Source: Aphelocoma coerulescens (taxonomy: Eukaryota; Chordata; Aves; Passeriformes; Corvidae). From it: 64,000 nucleotides of DNA. Made by a program: the position numbers and the translations under genes. Positions 28,401 to 44,000 of the stretch are shown piece after piece (position 1 is the first letter of the stretch; each line of letters begins with the position of its first letter). Under the pieces are notes generated by a model that searched no databases, was not told the origin of the DNA, and saw only the letters and a program-made list of their open reading frames with translations. Where the stretch lies: the NCBI RefSeq assembly GCF_041296385.1, contig NC_091015.1, forward strand, positions 57,726,345-57,790,344, read 5' to 3'.

Positions 28401-31400
28401 TAAAACTAACCAAAATATGACAAAGCATTTTAACAACTTTTTAAAATTCTCTCCAAGTAAAAATACCTGTATAATTGTCCTTTACATACACTTCCTCAGT
28501 TTTTGTAATCCCTTATGAAAAAGGCTTGTTGACTTCATATGCTAAATATTTGTACCAGTCCAAGCATGTGACCCGGTACAAGAACAAATTTTATATACCT
28601 AGCTGGAATCTCTAGCAATTCACAACAGGGAGGAAAAAAAAAAAAAAGAAAAGAAAAGAGAGAAAAGAACAGAACTACATAGTAATACAGACCTTGAGGT
28701 CTGAAGGGATAATTTAAGTACATTAAATTTATTTCTGTTTCAAGAGACACAACATAAAACTTCTTTCAATGGTCTTTAGTTCTTCTGCCAAGCACTTCTC
28801 TGAGCATGTTCCAAACTCAAAATTACCTCCCAGGAGAGTATCTCAGGTTGGAGCTTTCTTTCATTGTTTCTGGGTTTGCTTCCAAAATTAAAGATTATTG
28901 GTTCCAGATGTGAACTGGGGATGGTAACAGCCTTACAACCACCACATTTTTGTTTTCTTGGTCCTTTAGGAGATTCCATAGAAACTGAAGGGAGTCAATT
29001 TGTTTTTACTCTACAGACTGTCTCTTGGGGAAGCCTGATCACAAGGACGTACCATAAAACTCAAGAGATCTCTTTCCCTCCCAAAATGTGGACACTTCTT
29101 ACTGCCCCAGCTTTGTGCAACTACTGAATGTTTACCTGATAGTTTGGAGCTTTGACTAGCTTTAGAAAATAAAGAAACAAAAGAACCTGATGGGGCCCTT
29201 CTTTTTATATGAAAAGTGGTATTTCAATACTCATTTCTTTGGGTTGGTTTTTTTTGGTAAACACAAATTACATGTGTGCAACTGGTGTGTATACATAATT
29301 TTTAAGAAACAGAAATGCTATTAGTTTACTTGGTTAAAATTAACCTAATCAATTGTATGGTTTCCTTCTCTCTTCACTCTATTTTACTACTCCTGACCAC
29401 AGTGAATGCAAAAATTTAACTGCAGGAAAGTACAGTTAAGCTTACTTGTATAAACATACTTGTGTATCCATACAAGAAACCTGGGTATGAGTAAAACAAG
29501 GTAAAACAACTTTTATTTTTGCTTAGACTGCAGTTGCATCTATTTTCACATGGTTTTGTGGAAGCTAAGGTCAGGTGAGTATCATCCGGCTGAGGAAAAT
29601 GGGTAGTGACATCCTGTAAGCACTGACAAACACATGTAATTTAACACTTAAACATTCACAACTGTTTTAACAGATCAGACCAGAATTTTTTTGCAGCATG
29701 AAGTCCTAAAGAAACACTTGTGCTGACTGATGGTGACATGCATGGAAGACTGTTTATGCTTCTGACACACTCTATGTATAAATCTACTGAATGAACATTT
29801 ACTCAGACAATGGATATATGTTTTTGTCAGACAATCAGAAATCCAACACAACAGAGTCTGTAGCTCAATCTATACTTCACCACAGCAGGAAAAAATCGTC
29901 TTTCAGCTCTTCTGGCTGACGTAATGGGTTTTATCAGGCATTCTTGCCTCTCAAAGAGCAAATTAATGCTAAATACATTAATGTTTTACTGCTGCCATAG
30001 GCTTATTTTATTAACAAACCTAGCTTTGACATTTATTCCTCTAGCCAATCTGTTTTTTTAAAATTCAAAATGCATTACACATTTCAACAACATAAGAAAC
30101 TACTAAAGATGTGAACAAAGAACTCTATAACCAGAAAGCTGTTCTTGTTCACACAGGGAAGACAGAACAGGCATAGGGATGTTCCCTTTTTTACAAAGGT
30201 GTGAGAAATGGGTAATCTCATGATATCGGAAGTATCAGAAAATCCAAAGGGACTCAAGAACAGAGAAACAGGGCATTACTGAAAAAAAAAAAAAAGAGAG
30301 AGAAAGACTGGCTGGAGCTAGCTGCAACTAAAAGAAAACTGTAAAGTTTCCAGTAGTATGAGAAAACTTGGAGATCAGAGCAGCACAATGCTCCAGGGCA
30401 TTTGGAAAAGAAAAAGGATAACTGTTTTAAATTAAACCCTTCTTTTATGCTGAGCACAAAAAAGAGAAAAACAATTAACACACTTGTCCCAGCCATTCAT
30501 CCATGGCTGGTACCTCCTTGGATAGGCAGGGAAAAGGGATGCAAACTCTGGCACAATGGAGGATACCTGTTGTACAGCTACTCCTCAAAATGAGCCTAGA
30601 GCAGCACTGAGAAAGATTATAAAAAAGCCTGAAACCTATGGCATGGAGCAGTTATAAAAAAAATATTAAGAAGGAAGCAAAATTGATTTTTTATCTAAAA
30701 GTCACCGATTTAAGCAAAAGCTACATGTACAAGTCAGTGACATGAAAACTGGTTGACTCAGTCACAAACTTCAGTGATGTCCAGGCACATCCAAGAGTGA
30801 AACTGTGATGCCATAGTGGAAGCCAGTGGAAAGATTAAAGGTAAAAGCCAGGACCTCTCACACATAGAGAGCCCAGCAAACCAGACAACACCTGGTTTTA
30901 AGTTACTTCTGTATTCCAGCCTCCTGAAAAACCCTGTCAAGTGAAAAATAATAGCTTCTAACGCAAAGTAATAGTTTCAAAATAGAAGTTACAAAGTTCA
31001 GACACAGATGCAGAGGCAATTAAAGTCTTATACATGCCTACACAATCATTACAATATACATTTTCATGATATTCTGAAAAAGCTGTTGCAAAAAATATTT
31101 ACATTCCAAAAATAAAACAGATAAATAAAGATTCCAATTTCAATACTGGTTATTTTAGAATCACAGCTGTATCACAACTAGTGGTTTTTAAAGATTGCAT
31201 GGAACTTAGCAGAGGGGAATTATAAATTATTATTGCGTACTAAAAGGGGATGACCTTTTATAAACATTCTACACAAAATAAAGGCACAAGAGGGGGATTC
31301 ATATGCATAGAACAAAACAGGTCATGTCTACTCTAACTTTTTCAAAATGTTCCCCCTCAAAATGTTTTGTCTATTAAACTTTGACCTGCAAAATAAAAAG

Positions 31401-31493
31401 CTCCCTACATAAGTGACAGCTGTCTGCAACACTTAAATCTGGCAGTTTTGGATGTGTTCTAATTACTTGTACTTATCATCAGGTTCAAACAAT

Positions 31494-31507
31494 GGGGGGG
31501 GGGGGGG
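31494..31507. repeat. G14 homopolymer
   Basis: A run of fourteen G on the plus strand (C14 in the ARPP21 transcript sense) in the large intron. Confidence 0.9.
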
Positions 31508-32018
31508 TTTGGTATTATTTTAGCTCTATCTCGGCTAGAGCTAACCCTAACTATATGCCATATATAAGCGTATGTTTCTAGACTTACAAAATAAACCAGC
31601 TGAAAGAAATCTATCAATTCTTTCAAGCTGTCTCAAGTACTAAATTTCTTAAATTTTCATATGGTTGAGACTTTATTTTTCTAATTATATTTATTTGTAC
31701 CTGTTCAAATTCTTCAACATTGTCACCTGCTGAAACAGAAACATGTTGTCACATTATTTGTCTGGAAAACAACCAGTAAATAAAGTCTGTAATACCCAAC
31801 AGTGACAGCAGAGAGTAACTACAGTAAAAGGAAAGTGAGGATCTTCAATTTTGCTGCAGACTGCAGGACAGCACACAAGTAACTGTGACTGAGCTAACTT
31901 GTGAAGTTATCATAACTTTATTGTGTATGCCAATATAAGCCCAACAGAGGCAAAGTTAATACTCCTATTGTGCCTCTTTATAATAAAAGGCTCTAAAATG
32001 CCTTCGTCTCTAACTAAT

Positions 32019-32049
32019 GGGGGGGGGGGGGGGGGGGGGGGGGAGGGGG
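32019..32049. repeat. G25 homopolymer followed by AGGGGG
   Basis: An uninterrupted G run covers 32019-32043, then A, then five more G. It is the longest G tract in the window; its true length may be uncertain because sequencing and assembly slip on such runs. Confidence 0.9.
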
Positions 32050-35000
32050 ACAAAAACACATTCAAGGGAATGTACAAGTCAGTATTTGCTTCCAGGTGAG
32101 GACACTGGGGAATACCGAGGTTAAATAAGCAATGAAGTTGGTCAAAACAAGAGCTAGGTGGGTAACCAGCACCCCCATTCCCAGATACATGGCCAACGTT
32201 CTCCAGCACCTTCCATTCTCCAGTGCCCCACTTTAGGACAGACACTTCTGTGGCAGGCAGTGAGTGCTTGTGCATGAACGTGAGCCACTAAGAAAACTGA
32301 AGGGTATTTAAAAACATTATTTTGCCTAGATACATAAAGATGCAGGGCACGTAATAAGAAACATAGAGCATCAGCATTTTTAAAAACAGTAATAACAACC
32401 AGGAAAAACTTTCTGTGCTTCTTTCGTATGACCTCCTGAAGCATATTACAATTAACTGCAGCCTCTAGATCAAATTGTTTCAGAAACTATTACTACAAGA
32501 TAACAGGCAGGAAAGTGAAAGAGAAGACAAATGCTTTTATTTATGCAAAACTCTGTCTACAGGATCCATTTTGTTATAAATCTAACTAGACTGAAATAGC
32601 ACTGACAAGTCATTTATAATGGCTCAGATTGACTACGTCCTAAGAGAAATGAACTAAGAAATAAGCAGCGCGCAAGCCTGCATCATAAAACTGACAACAA
32701 AGATGGGGAAAAACATCAGCATCTAAACAGTAAAGTGATGGCATTTTAGTTATTTACAACAAATGCAGTACTGAAAGTGGACTGCTATTCTCCACATTTC
32801 TTTTACTTGCCTGATTACCATTGACTACACCCTTCAAACCATCTCTTCATATCTCACTTACAAGGAGAAGCTTTTCTCTGGGGTACTTTGAGACTGCAGG
32901 ACGTTACAGGGTATCAATGCCAAGCTGACCACAGTAATCAGGAAGGGCAATCAGTTCAATTTCACTTCAAATCTCCTTTCATTACCCAACTTAGAACTCG
33001 CTCCCAGTGTTTTCCAAAGCCTTGCTGGGACTATTCATTTATACCATGGGTTTTATCCTCACTGCCTACCACATTATACAACTGCCAGCATACTGTACAG
33101 ACATATTTTGGGTCACCAGAGTTAAAGGCTGGACAGCTTACTTTTCATTGAGCAGTGCAAATGATGACAGAAGTGTATCTTTTGTTTAAAAGCAATTCCT
33201 TTTGTATTATTTTCTTCCTCTATTCACTCCCCAAATTAATCTTTCTTACAAAGTTTCACAGCGATGAGAGATGGCCGGCTGCCTATTCTCCTTCCAGAGG
33301 GACGTCCATGCTTTTCAAAGCTGAACGTGAGGAAGGGAAATTCAGTGCTGGATTAATTTTGGAAGAAAACCAAAAAAAAAAACCCAAAAAACAAAACCAA
33401 AAAAACCCCATGAACAATAGAAATTTTTATTGTTCTCATATCTTTCTCCAACTAACTGTCTCACAGCAGACCATTCTCCTCTTGAAAAACCTTCATGCTA
33501 CTCACTCACAATACCCCATTTATCTGCTTTTCCTATTGGAAAAGGTATTTTTGGGGAAAGCTGGTGTTTTTTGTGAGGACATTAGTATGCCATACAACTC
33601 ATCAACTTACGCTATCTGTAGCACTTGAATTTGTAGCTATTCCCACCATCAGAAAGACCCCTTTTAAAGACTTAAAGATTATTAAAAGCTTTCACTGAAA
33701 AAGAATAACCCCAAATTATCTAAATAACCTCAGACAGGCATTTGGAAGTACTGAAAATCTGTCCCTTCCTGACATAAAACCCAACAAAACCCACCAAACA
33801 TGTCACAGTATTTCACTGACACCACCACAAAACACTTTAAAAGGCAGCAGCCCTGTTTTTCCACTCGGGACTCAGTGAACACATCCTCTCTTGGCAGACT
33901 AGTGAACCAGTTTATAAAAGGGTCTCCTTTTGCTTCTTTAAGTAAACAGGCATTTTATGACCATCACACTTGTCACTTATAGCCCATGCAGGGCTGAGAA
34001 GAACAGGTCTCCAGTGGCCCATGACCACTCCCAACCCATTTCCTCTTGCACACACTTCACTGCCAGGCACCAGCAATATCCCAGTGTCATCCTCCTCATC
34101 CTAAGCTTGGGAATTTACTTGGTATTTCCCATTTCTTGCTTTTACAGAAATGCCAGCAAAAAAAAAAAAGAAGTTTTCAACAATAAATTTCTGCTTCATT
34201 TAGCTGACACTAGGGAGCACAAGAGTGGGAACAGTCAGGATTGCATTCTGCATCTACAGTCATTCTACTGGGCTGAAGGATGTAACTTTGTAACACAATT
34301 AACATTACATCAACTTCCCCTACCATGGACCAGGAGTTCACCCATTTCAATGCCTGAATTTAGCCGAAAGATGAAAATAAGCTTTATGCCTCTCCGTCTT
34401 CCAAAAGCAATCCAGTTCTTTCCTATCCACTGCACTGGAAAGGCAGTTGAGCAGCAGACTGATAATGCAGTCATTTGGGGAAAATTCCAAGCTCAGAAAT
34501 ACAAATGCTAGATCTTGAACTTATGAGTCCACAAAATATGTGGATGCACATTGTGGAAGATCTTCTGCCATACCAGCCTCCCACTACAGAAACAGGATCC
34601 TGCTGCATATTTCCCTGAGTTGCAGCAGTAGGGTTATATGGGCTAATTATTTTCATGCCTTTATTTGCAAGGATTAAGATTAGAGAATTAAGTCAATAAA
34701 AACGAGAGTCAGTCAACTTAAACCTAGGCTATGTGAAAAAAATAGTCCCTCTCACTGCATTCCAAGTCTGTGGTACTACAGACATTTACACCCATACTTT
34801 TAAAAATCTACAAATTTAAAAATCACAAATCATCTCCTTGGCAAACAACTGAATTGAAGAATTAAATTACCACCAAGGACATTGAAAAAGCATAGGCACT
34901 GTTATTTGTGGAATAAACAGCTTGTTAAGATGACATCCTTCTCAAACATGGAATGACTCCACACAACAGAATTTTGTGTTTAAATGGTAAGAGATTTCTT

Positions 35001-38000
35001 CAATTCATGCTACTTGAGAGACAACAGAGCTGACTGTCCACCAGTCCGGAAATTAACCCATTAAAAGAAACAAAAGATCAGTTCATAACTACTATACATC
35101 ATCTGTTCAGACTGCTGCCATCATTTCTTTATTAGGTTTCATTTCAGACTGTTACTTTCATAATAAACTGACAGAGTACAGTGAGCAATTAGTGAACTAG
35201 GCTCTAATGACAATCAGATTACTGAAAAACAAATAACTGAATTAAATCCATAATTGGCAGCTGAATACAGGCAATTCTCCTGCTGTATCTCAGCAAAAAG
35301 AAAAAAAAGGAAACAAAATACAGGAGAAAATAGATTTCAGCTTTCAGATGATGGCAGCAAACCATGTTCCTTCAAACAGAACAGTGAGAAATCTCAGTCA
35401 ACAGTTCCTTTACTTCCGTCTTTAGAAGGAGCTACTATATATGTATTTCACAAAAATATATATGGATTATGTGCTTAGTAGAGGTCCCCAAATGTGGACA
35501 GCTAGTTGTCTCAGTTCGTAACATTCTTTACAATCAATCAGTTTCTCCCAGTTTTGACCAGGATCTGTGGCCATGCCATCCTGATAATCAGAGATGCAAG
35601 AATATATAATCTTCAGCTTTTGGTGCAGTTTCCAAGCTTATTCAACAAGTGTACAGACATGAAATACAAAATAATTCTCCATATGTAAGAACTCCAGTCC
35701 TTTTCCCCTCTTTACATTGTACAACCCAGTAACACAGTAAACTGCATCCAACATAATGTTTTAGGTGCTATGGTGCTCAAACATAGACAGAAGTCCATCT
35801 GAAAGGTCAGAGAGCCAACACGTAAATCTTTGACAACAAACACATTTGTCAAAGGTATTTAGTTTGGGTCATTTCCATTACACTTTATTTTCTAGGCAAC
35901 TGACAAAAATTTATTGAAAATACTACTAGTCCCAGAAAACCAAAATAATCTAAATAAATAGATGGAGAGTACAGGACACAACATTTTCCAGGTGCATCAA
36001 CCATACACACAATTCTATGGAGCTTACTGAATTTGGATGGAGGCTCCAAAGGGACCCAGATACACCAATATGAGCTGCATACATGAAGTTCAAAAGCACA
36101 GGGTCTTCTGGTTTTCACCACAAAACTTTTTGTTTCACAGATGCAATCAGACCTGTTGGCACTCCCTCCTTAAGAGATACCAAAACAAAGTCCAAGAGAT
36201 CTGGGAACTGGCATATTCTGAATAATGAGTATGCCTTATGTAATGTTTATTATAAACTGACTGTCCAAAAATCTACCAAGATAGGCTATTTTTAAAATTG
36301 CAGTACTATATGACGATTAAATCAAAGGTTTCAACTCTTTCAAACAGGGGCAGGTAACTGACATAGAAAAAGGCAAGAAAAAAAAAAGCTGGAAAATGTG
36401 AGCAAATGATGAAAACTCAAGAAAAGCCAGAAGGGTCAGTTTAACAAAGTGAAGTTTGCATAAGGGGCACAACTTAGAAAAAAGCAAAAGCTCAGTATGA
36501 AGAATGGCCAGACAATATATGGAGCAGAACAAAGACAACTGATGCAAGTGTCAAAACAGCCAAAAAAGAGGCAGAGGCATCCACGCCAATGACTGCTTGA
36601 AATATGCGTATTAAGAAGCAGAACAAGAAGAGAGTTTATATTGGGACTGCAGTGAATTCCTCCAGTATTTATCTTCCTGCAGTTTCAGCAAGCTACAAAT
36701 CAGGGCTATGGACCGATTGTTAGGAAAAATCCCTTGTTTATGTTACACGTAAGGATGTAGTAAATCTCCTAACTTCAGTAAGCTCCACTTCACACACTCA
36801 GCTTTGACAAAATAATATAACATTAGCTCCCTTCCATATTTTATATTTTCTCTGCTGAGGTCGCAGAGTTACTTGAAATTATCTCAATTTTTCCAATTTT
36901 ATAATACAGTATTACCTCAAGTTACTGGTCCCAAAATAAACTATCTTAGGTCAAGAACACAGCCCCCGAATTCCTTTTATTAAAATCATCTGTCTGGCGG
37001 TGAATAGACATTGAAATTACTTGTACATGCAGCTGATGTTCTGAGGACCAATGGTATGTTACAGTATCATATGCCAGCCTCATTCCAACTACTGAGTATA
37101 GGTAATAAATGACAGATTCCAGGAGAACATTCAACTATGCACCAGAAATATGTGGGTCACTTATGCTCCTCTTTTGTTGTGATCTCAGTCAATGCAAACC
37201 TAGCAAACACATTCCCATGCCACAGAATTTTCTCATAATATACCACTAAATTTCTCAGTCTACTGTCATTTTATAGGCAAGTCAAAGACTCAGGGGTTAC
37301 TGGAGCTGCTCTCAAAGTCCTGAAACAACTAGAACTGATTTCATTTTTCCATATATTGAAATTGTGCTATTTAATCAATAAAAAATTTGTTAAGAAGTGC
37401 TAATATTTTACTGTCACATTTTCTGACATGCTCTTCCATTGATGCAGTTCTATTACAGATGGTTTTGATGTGCCTGACAACATTAATAAAGACGTGACAC
37501 GAGTGTATGTTACCAAACAAACACAAACAGGAACAGGTGCCAAAAGAATCTACATTTCGACACTCGTTGCCTGGACATTGAGCATAACTGTAGCGCAGAA
37601 AATAGTTAGCAGCAGTTCTTTGAACACCCAGCTCTCTAAGAAATTATTTGTAGAGGAAAAATTGTAATTAGCCTTCGTGAGTAGGAATTATGTTCTCTGC
37701 TCTACTTCCTGAAAAAAAAAAACCTAAGGAGTAACAAACACATCAAAGAAATACGTGGGCTTTGAAAGAGGTAGGTGCTTGCCGCATCTTCCTCCCGCAT
37801 TGCGGAAACCATCACGACAAAAGAACGAGTGGACAGGGTGTCTGTGGAACCACAGCCCCACGACCATGCCGACAGGGTTACGAGCAGCAGAACCACAGGC
37901 AGCTAAAATGCTGCATCAAGACCTGTGTCTCAATTTGCTCTTTCCTGCCAATCCTTCTCCATTAATAGAAAGCCCCTTACGGAAAGGTGGGGATTTAAGT

Positions 38001-41000
38001 CATCACAGGGCACATTACGCTATTCCAGTAAATACCTGACTAACTTATGAGGTACTGCCACGCCAAAAGAAGAGCAACCAAGGATAGAAACCAATTCATT
38101 CTCATAGAAGAACTAGCTACATACCAGAGTCCAGGATCTTGCATGTCTCCCCAAGACTCACCCATCAGCCTCTTACACTGACATTAAGCCAGGCTAAGAA
38201 GTCCCATCTTAGCCCACACTGCTGTGGAGATGCCCTCAGACCTTGGCAACAATTTTGTTATCTTCCTTTCTCTCCTGCCAGATAGGTGGCAGAGAGGAGC
38301 AATTCTGCAACAGCAAAAATCAGAAGATGTGGATCATTTACAGCCCCTGTAATCTCAGATTTGGTGAGACTAGGTGTGATTGCAGAGCAGTAGTCATTTT
38401 GTCCTCGTCCTCCGCGCAAACACAGGCATCACTACACGTGCATAAGGAATTTTATTTTTTTTTAATCAGAAAACAAATGATACTGAAAAGAGGCTACACA
38501 TCTATATATTTTCTCTGCATTATTCAAAATCCACTTAATTACTTAATCATCAGGGAATATCTCCTGAAAGTCCTACTTCCCTTTGCTGTCCTCCTACTTC
38601 TGATGCCCCTTAACCTGATTTCACATCACAAGTAGTACTACTGGCATTAATCCTCCACTACACCCTGACCCCACTGCCACAGATTTTGAGAGGGCTACTT
38701 TAAGAAGCAGGTCATTCAAGGACTTCTCTCAAATGCAGTCATTTTCAACAGTGCGTAGATTAAACAAAAGTTGCATTATCCCTCAGCAATAATTCATTGT
38801 CTTCCGTATCTAACGGGATTCTTATGCTGCTTGCCACAGTTCTTGTCACTAGAGTTCACTCCATTTTGCTGCTCAGTTGCAGAACAGACTGCTACACCGT
38901 AATGGAAAAGCATATTGAGACACATAAAGCTGGTAAATACATTATGTTTTCCAACTTATGATCATTTTTGATGAGTTAAAGCTTCCCCAAAAATCCTACC
39001 TGGATAAAACAGTTTTGTTAGCGTTTCCTGACGCTAACAGTAGTACGTGTTATGAAATACAGCACTTCAAGATGCCCTAAGTCACTCTTTACGCTTTCCT
39101 TTTAGATCAATGTTCAGATTTTCGCTTTTTTTTCATTTTGTAGAAGCTCTGAATTTCTCCTAAAGGAACAAAACCTGAAAGCATGAAAGTCAGACCTTCT
39201 CACTTCAGATTTCATGGTTTACAAAGTACACAAATTATAAAGCTATCAGATGTTTCCCAGGCTTACATTAAAATCTGTAGTGAGCCTTTAGAGTGGACCA
39301 ATTTATTTGATGTGTTTCTCTTAAAGTTTTCATGACACTATAAACATTTCTGACTCCACAACAAATACTTTATAATGCATTAAGCAGCCTCATTTAAACT
39401 GTTCTAAATGTTATGCCAATGGCAATGTATTTAGAAACGGAACAGTCACTTGAAAATGGAAAAACCTCAAGGTATTGTTTGAACCACCACAATTCATGAT
39501 TTACCTTCATGCACTTCAAATAAAGTTCAATGGCACAAACAGCCAAAAAGCATGAAGTAGGCATATTCTTCACAAGAACATCATGCTGTACCTATTTTAC
39601 ATGAGACCATCAACATCACTGAAGTTTGCTCCCCAGTAAAACTTCCCATTCAATCAAATATAGAGTTGAATACTTCATGTTAATTAATAATAATTTAATT
39701 GTATTTATAAAATGCTTCTAATTACTGCAGTTTATCTTCGTCAGCTTCATTCTACTGAGAAGCCCTGCCATCCCTCTTTCTGCAGGAACTAATTGTGATA
39801 ACTTTCTTCACAGTAAAAAAAGCATTACACCACGAGAAGCTCTGCAGGTCACCAAACCCAAGATATGTGCACTCCCTGTGAAGAAAAGCAGCACAATCTG
39901 ACTCTGGTATTTAATGATGAAAATTTCCAAAATGCTTTCTGTATTGAAGGCACAGGAATACTTCAACTCATGAGGCAATAAAAATACAAATACTGCAGGA
40001 GGATTAATTACTGACAAAATTATTAGCAGTTTAGGCATGCTTTTGATGACAGAGTTCAAATCCGAGAACATAAAACTGGCTCTGATGATTTTATGAATCC
40101 AGTAAAAATCACTGCTGCATGGCTGTAAAAACTGGGATAAACAGAAGCTTGAAAGTCAGTGATTTATATATATTTGATTTTTATGTTTTAGCATAGATCG
40201 CAAACAGAAGACAAAACCTTTGAGAAATCAAAAACCAGAGCATTTACTTGTGGGGGAGGGGGTGTGGCAGTATTTTCTGGGGTTTTTCTTAATTGCTTTT
40301 TTTTCGTCACACCATCCTGCTGACCATTTAAGCTTTCCTTTGACTTGAAGGCATCCAATTTTGGAAAAAGACAGTTTTATCAGTTGGAAGTCATTACAAA
40401 GCTTCTAGAATTTTAACACAGGCTCTGTATAAACAGCTCATAAATAAATCATGGTATTGTCCAAGACTAAATTATGAATATAGCAAAAAGCATTAAATTA
40501 CAAAAACACTTTTATAGGACTTTGTTTTCTCATGGTACTACTCTTTGTTATCTGTGACTCTTGGCCTTAAAAGATCAAGATCAGACATCTGATTTGATTC
40601 ATAAGTGTCCCAATTTCCCTGTGAAAATTTTCTTCCACTTACAAAAATGCACTTCTCACCTTACATACTTCAACATATGCTATGTGAATGTCTGCCCCAA
40701 AAACAGCCTTTCATGGTTACTGCCTCCCTACATTGCCAGTAACTAGAAAGTACTCTAAACCCCCTGTTTCATAAAGTCACTGGATACCCAAATCATAGAT
40801 TTCAAATTCCCAGCTGTCACTGCCTAACTATGCCTTCTGCATTTCAGCTTAGTCATGATATATGACATTATCACTCTCACACTTTGTATCTTCCTTCAGC
40901 ACTAACCAAACAACCTATTTAGTATTTCTTTTGACCATGTTTACCAAAGCTGTAATTAGTTCATCCATCTAAACAGTCATAATGAACTCACTCCTGTAAA

Positions 41001-44000
41001 AAGCAATTTTGTTTACTCCTTGTTTATGTATTTCTCTCTGTATTTAGTCTGCTTTTTCCTCTCATTAACAGCAAATTTACGTGTAATAGCCGGGGAAAAA
41101 AGGACAAAAAAAAGTGATGTATCATTTCATATAACAGCTCATTACCTATTTAGGACTCTAGAATAAAGATCTCAGTATAAAGATCCCACCATGTGACTAA
41201 AAAATTGTCCACTTGAATGAAAGGAGACCTTTTCCGCAACAAGTTTTTCCAAGGAACCAAAAAGAAGTGTACTGATGGCGGATTACCTGAAAGCCAGGAA
41301 ACTACAACAGTGAAAAAGGAAGAAGTAGTAAATACCAGCAACATTATGACCAGGCAGAAGAGGGCAGCTGTGGCAGGACATTATAGAAGTGTTTGCTTGG
41401 GGCATTTTCCCTAAAGCTGACGGAGAGCTCCAGTGCCCCTCCCCTGGAATTAATCCAATTCGTATCTTTGGACTGCCTATGTCACACAGTAAGTGTTAAT
41501 ACAGATTATGTATGTGCTCTAATAAACTAAGATGAGCTAAGGAAAAACATAAATGCATACAGGGAGCACTCTTACATAGGATCATTGGCAATGCATCATC
41601 CAGCTTGCCTACTGTAAAACCACCATATGAGAAAACATGAAGTCTAAAACTAGAGTTACTTCAAACATCTAAGCAGCTATAAAGTCCTACAACTAAGCAG
41701 TCTGGACCTTCAGTGACAAATGAGGACTTACTTGGCAAGAACCCATCATAGATGGTATTTACTAAAAAAATACAATTTTAATTAAAATGGAAAGTATTGC
41801 AGTTTTATAGTGTAATTTATTTTTTATTTCTCTAATAAACTCTGTGTGTGTGTACACCAGCATACTCATGGCAAGCCATAGTGGCTGCTATTCTGATTTG
41901 GGCTTAAGCCTCCTTCTTAAGAAAGACCCCAAGGAAAACTTATCCTGCCCACAAACAATAAGCAGTATGTCTACATTAATTTATAGGCAGGTTTAATTTA
42001 TTTAAAAAAAAAAAAAAAACACAACAAAAAAAACCCCTAGATATGAGTCATTATTTGCACTTGTTCTGAAGTTAATTCCTTGCTAGAAGGGCTTACCATT
42101 AAATTACTATGTAAAAATAAAATACTTTGATAGTTACAAACAAACACGTAAATTTATTTACGTCTACATGTTTCTGAAAGTGAGCATTTCATGTATCAAG
42201 TGGAAAAATTAGAAAACAAAACAAACACCAGCAATCACTCAGGGAGACTTAGCATCCAGGGGTGACACAGTTATAAGCCTGGAGATCGGAATAGGTCTCA
42301 CTTGATGACTGTCAAAAACTAGATGCATGACCTCACAGGGTTTGCATAATTTATCTGCAATTCAATTCACCCAGCCTTAACTGGGGAAAAATCTAACTTA
42401 CCTGGATTGCAGTTTGTCATCAAAATAGAATGTGTCCTAGAAATGCATGTTACCACACAGATACACAGACATTCATACACAGTATTTTAAATCTTCAGAA
42501 TCAAGTGCTCTCCATTGGAACGTACAGAGTCTTTGTCATGTATTACTTGTTTGATGAATGTTTCAATCTTCTAGAAGAAAAAGGGACCCATTTGCTTGAC
42601 TTACTACCTGCTAAGAACATTAATACAGAACTTCAAATCTAATAAATGAATAAGCAGGGGACAAATGGATTTTGCAAGTTTATTGCATGGTAGTTACATT
42701 ACTTCTCAACTGGCCAATCTTTAATGAAATTTTTGAAGAGGTTACTTAACATGAATAGCATTTCCTTTAAATAATCATGTACCTTACAAACAGTCTTTAA
42801 AATTTATCAAGGAAATTAAGCTGGGAGCACTCACTGGACCAAGTCGCTCATTTGTGAGTAGTCCCTATAAACAAGGACCTGCCAGTCTAATTCCCCTACT
42901 CTGAAATTAACACCATCAAAACTGGTAACACCATTCAATGCAAGTTACAGATATGTATGTTATAAACGAGAGCTGTTATCATCAGCTGGTATAAGTCTAC
43001 ACTGCTCTTAAGACCCATGAAACTACATCAATTTACAACTGCTGAAAATTTGTCCCTGTGTCTGTCTTAGGCACGATAAAACCATGGAGCCAATTTTGAA
43101 GCTCCCACTGACTGCACTGAGACCAATGCCTACAGGAGGCAAGACAGACTGTAAGTAAACCATCCTAGAATTAGCACACTTCCCCCCTACTCATTCCAAG
43201 TTTAAAGTTAGTTATTCAAAATCATAACCTGGGAGAAAGTCAAGAGCGCAGCAGATTTTAAAACTTCTTAGGTTTCTTTTATGTACTCCCAGAAATTCTG
43301 TTTAATAACAGTGATTTATCAGGCCAAGTCCAGTTACTGTAATCATGCAAATAACCCCAGTAAAGCCCACAGGAAAAGCAACACCATCAGGAAAACATGA
43401 TTTGGCCCACAGTTTTACTCCAACAGGATGAAGTTGCAAAGTTACTTTTGCACTATTTTCTCCCTCTCTGAGAACTATAAATACACCTGTGTTAAAAATC
43501 TCTTTGGATTTCCTCATCAACCTTATGTAATTTTTCCTTCACGGGTACGATGTGGTGCAACACTCATCTGAGCAATCCTCATTTGCACACTTAGCCCTGG
43601 GGCAGTCAAAAGGACTAGCACACAGCAGAAAGAAACAACTGCTCGAAAAAGGATTTTGCAGGAGGGGTACTCAGCTGTTTCTTAGACCACCATCCTGTAA
43701 AACTGCAGACGACAGAGAGAAAATACAGTTGTTTTACAGAAGACATCTTTAATCAAGGCAAGTTTCTATACACAATTCTAAGTGCGTGGATTCTCACAAA
43801 TAGCTAACAAACACATTTCTGACTACACTGAACTAAACAGGGCAGCTTTCAAAAGTATCTCCATGCATCTCGCCAAGTGGCATCCACTGTAGTTATCGAT
43901 AGGTATTTTCCTTTACACTTCCCAAGAGATTTACAGCCGCTTGCATTCTGTGAGCGTTGCACGCAACAACGATTTTTAATATCAACTGAATTAACTTTTA

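Noticed and set aside
28631..28662. A/G-rich run as a possible retroposon tail
   Set aside because: It is a short purine-rich simple repeat with no recognisable body upstream.
33155..33628. Plus-strand ORF of 157 codons
   Set aside because: It contains a Lys/Pro/Gln run from an A/C-rich low-complexity tract and no known domain; neighbouring frames are equally open. Treated as chance.
33957..34511. Plus-strand ORF of 184 codons, the longest outside the CpG island
   Set aside because: No recognisable motif, includes a poly-A-encoded Lys run, and no splice or promoter context supports it. A protein search would be decisive.
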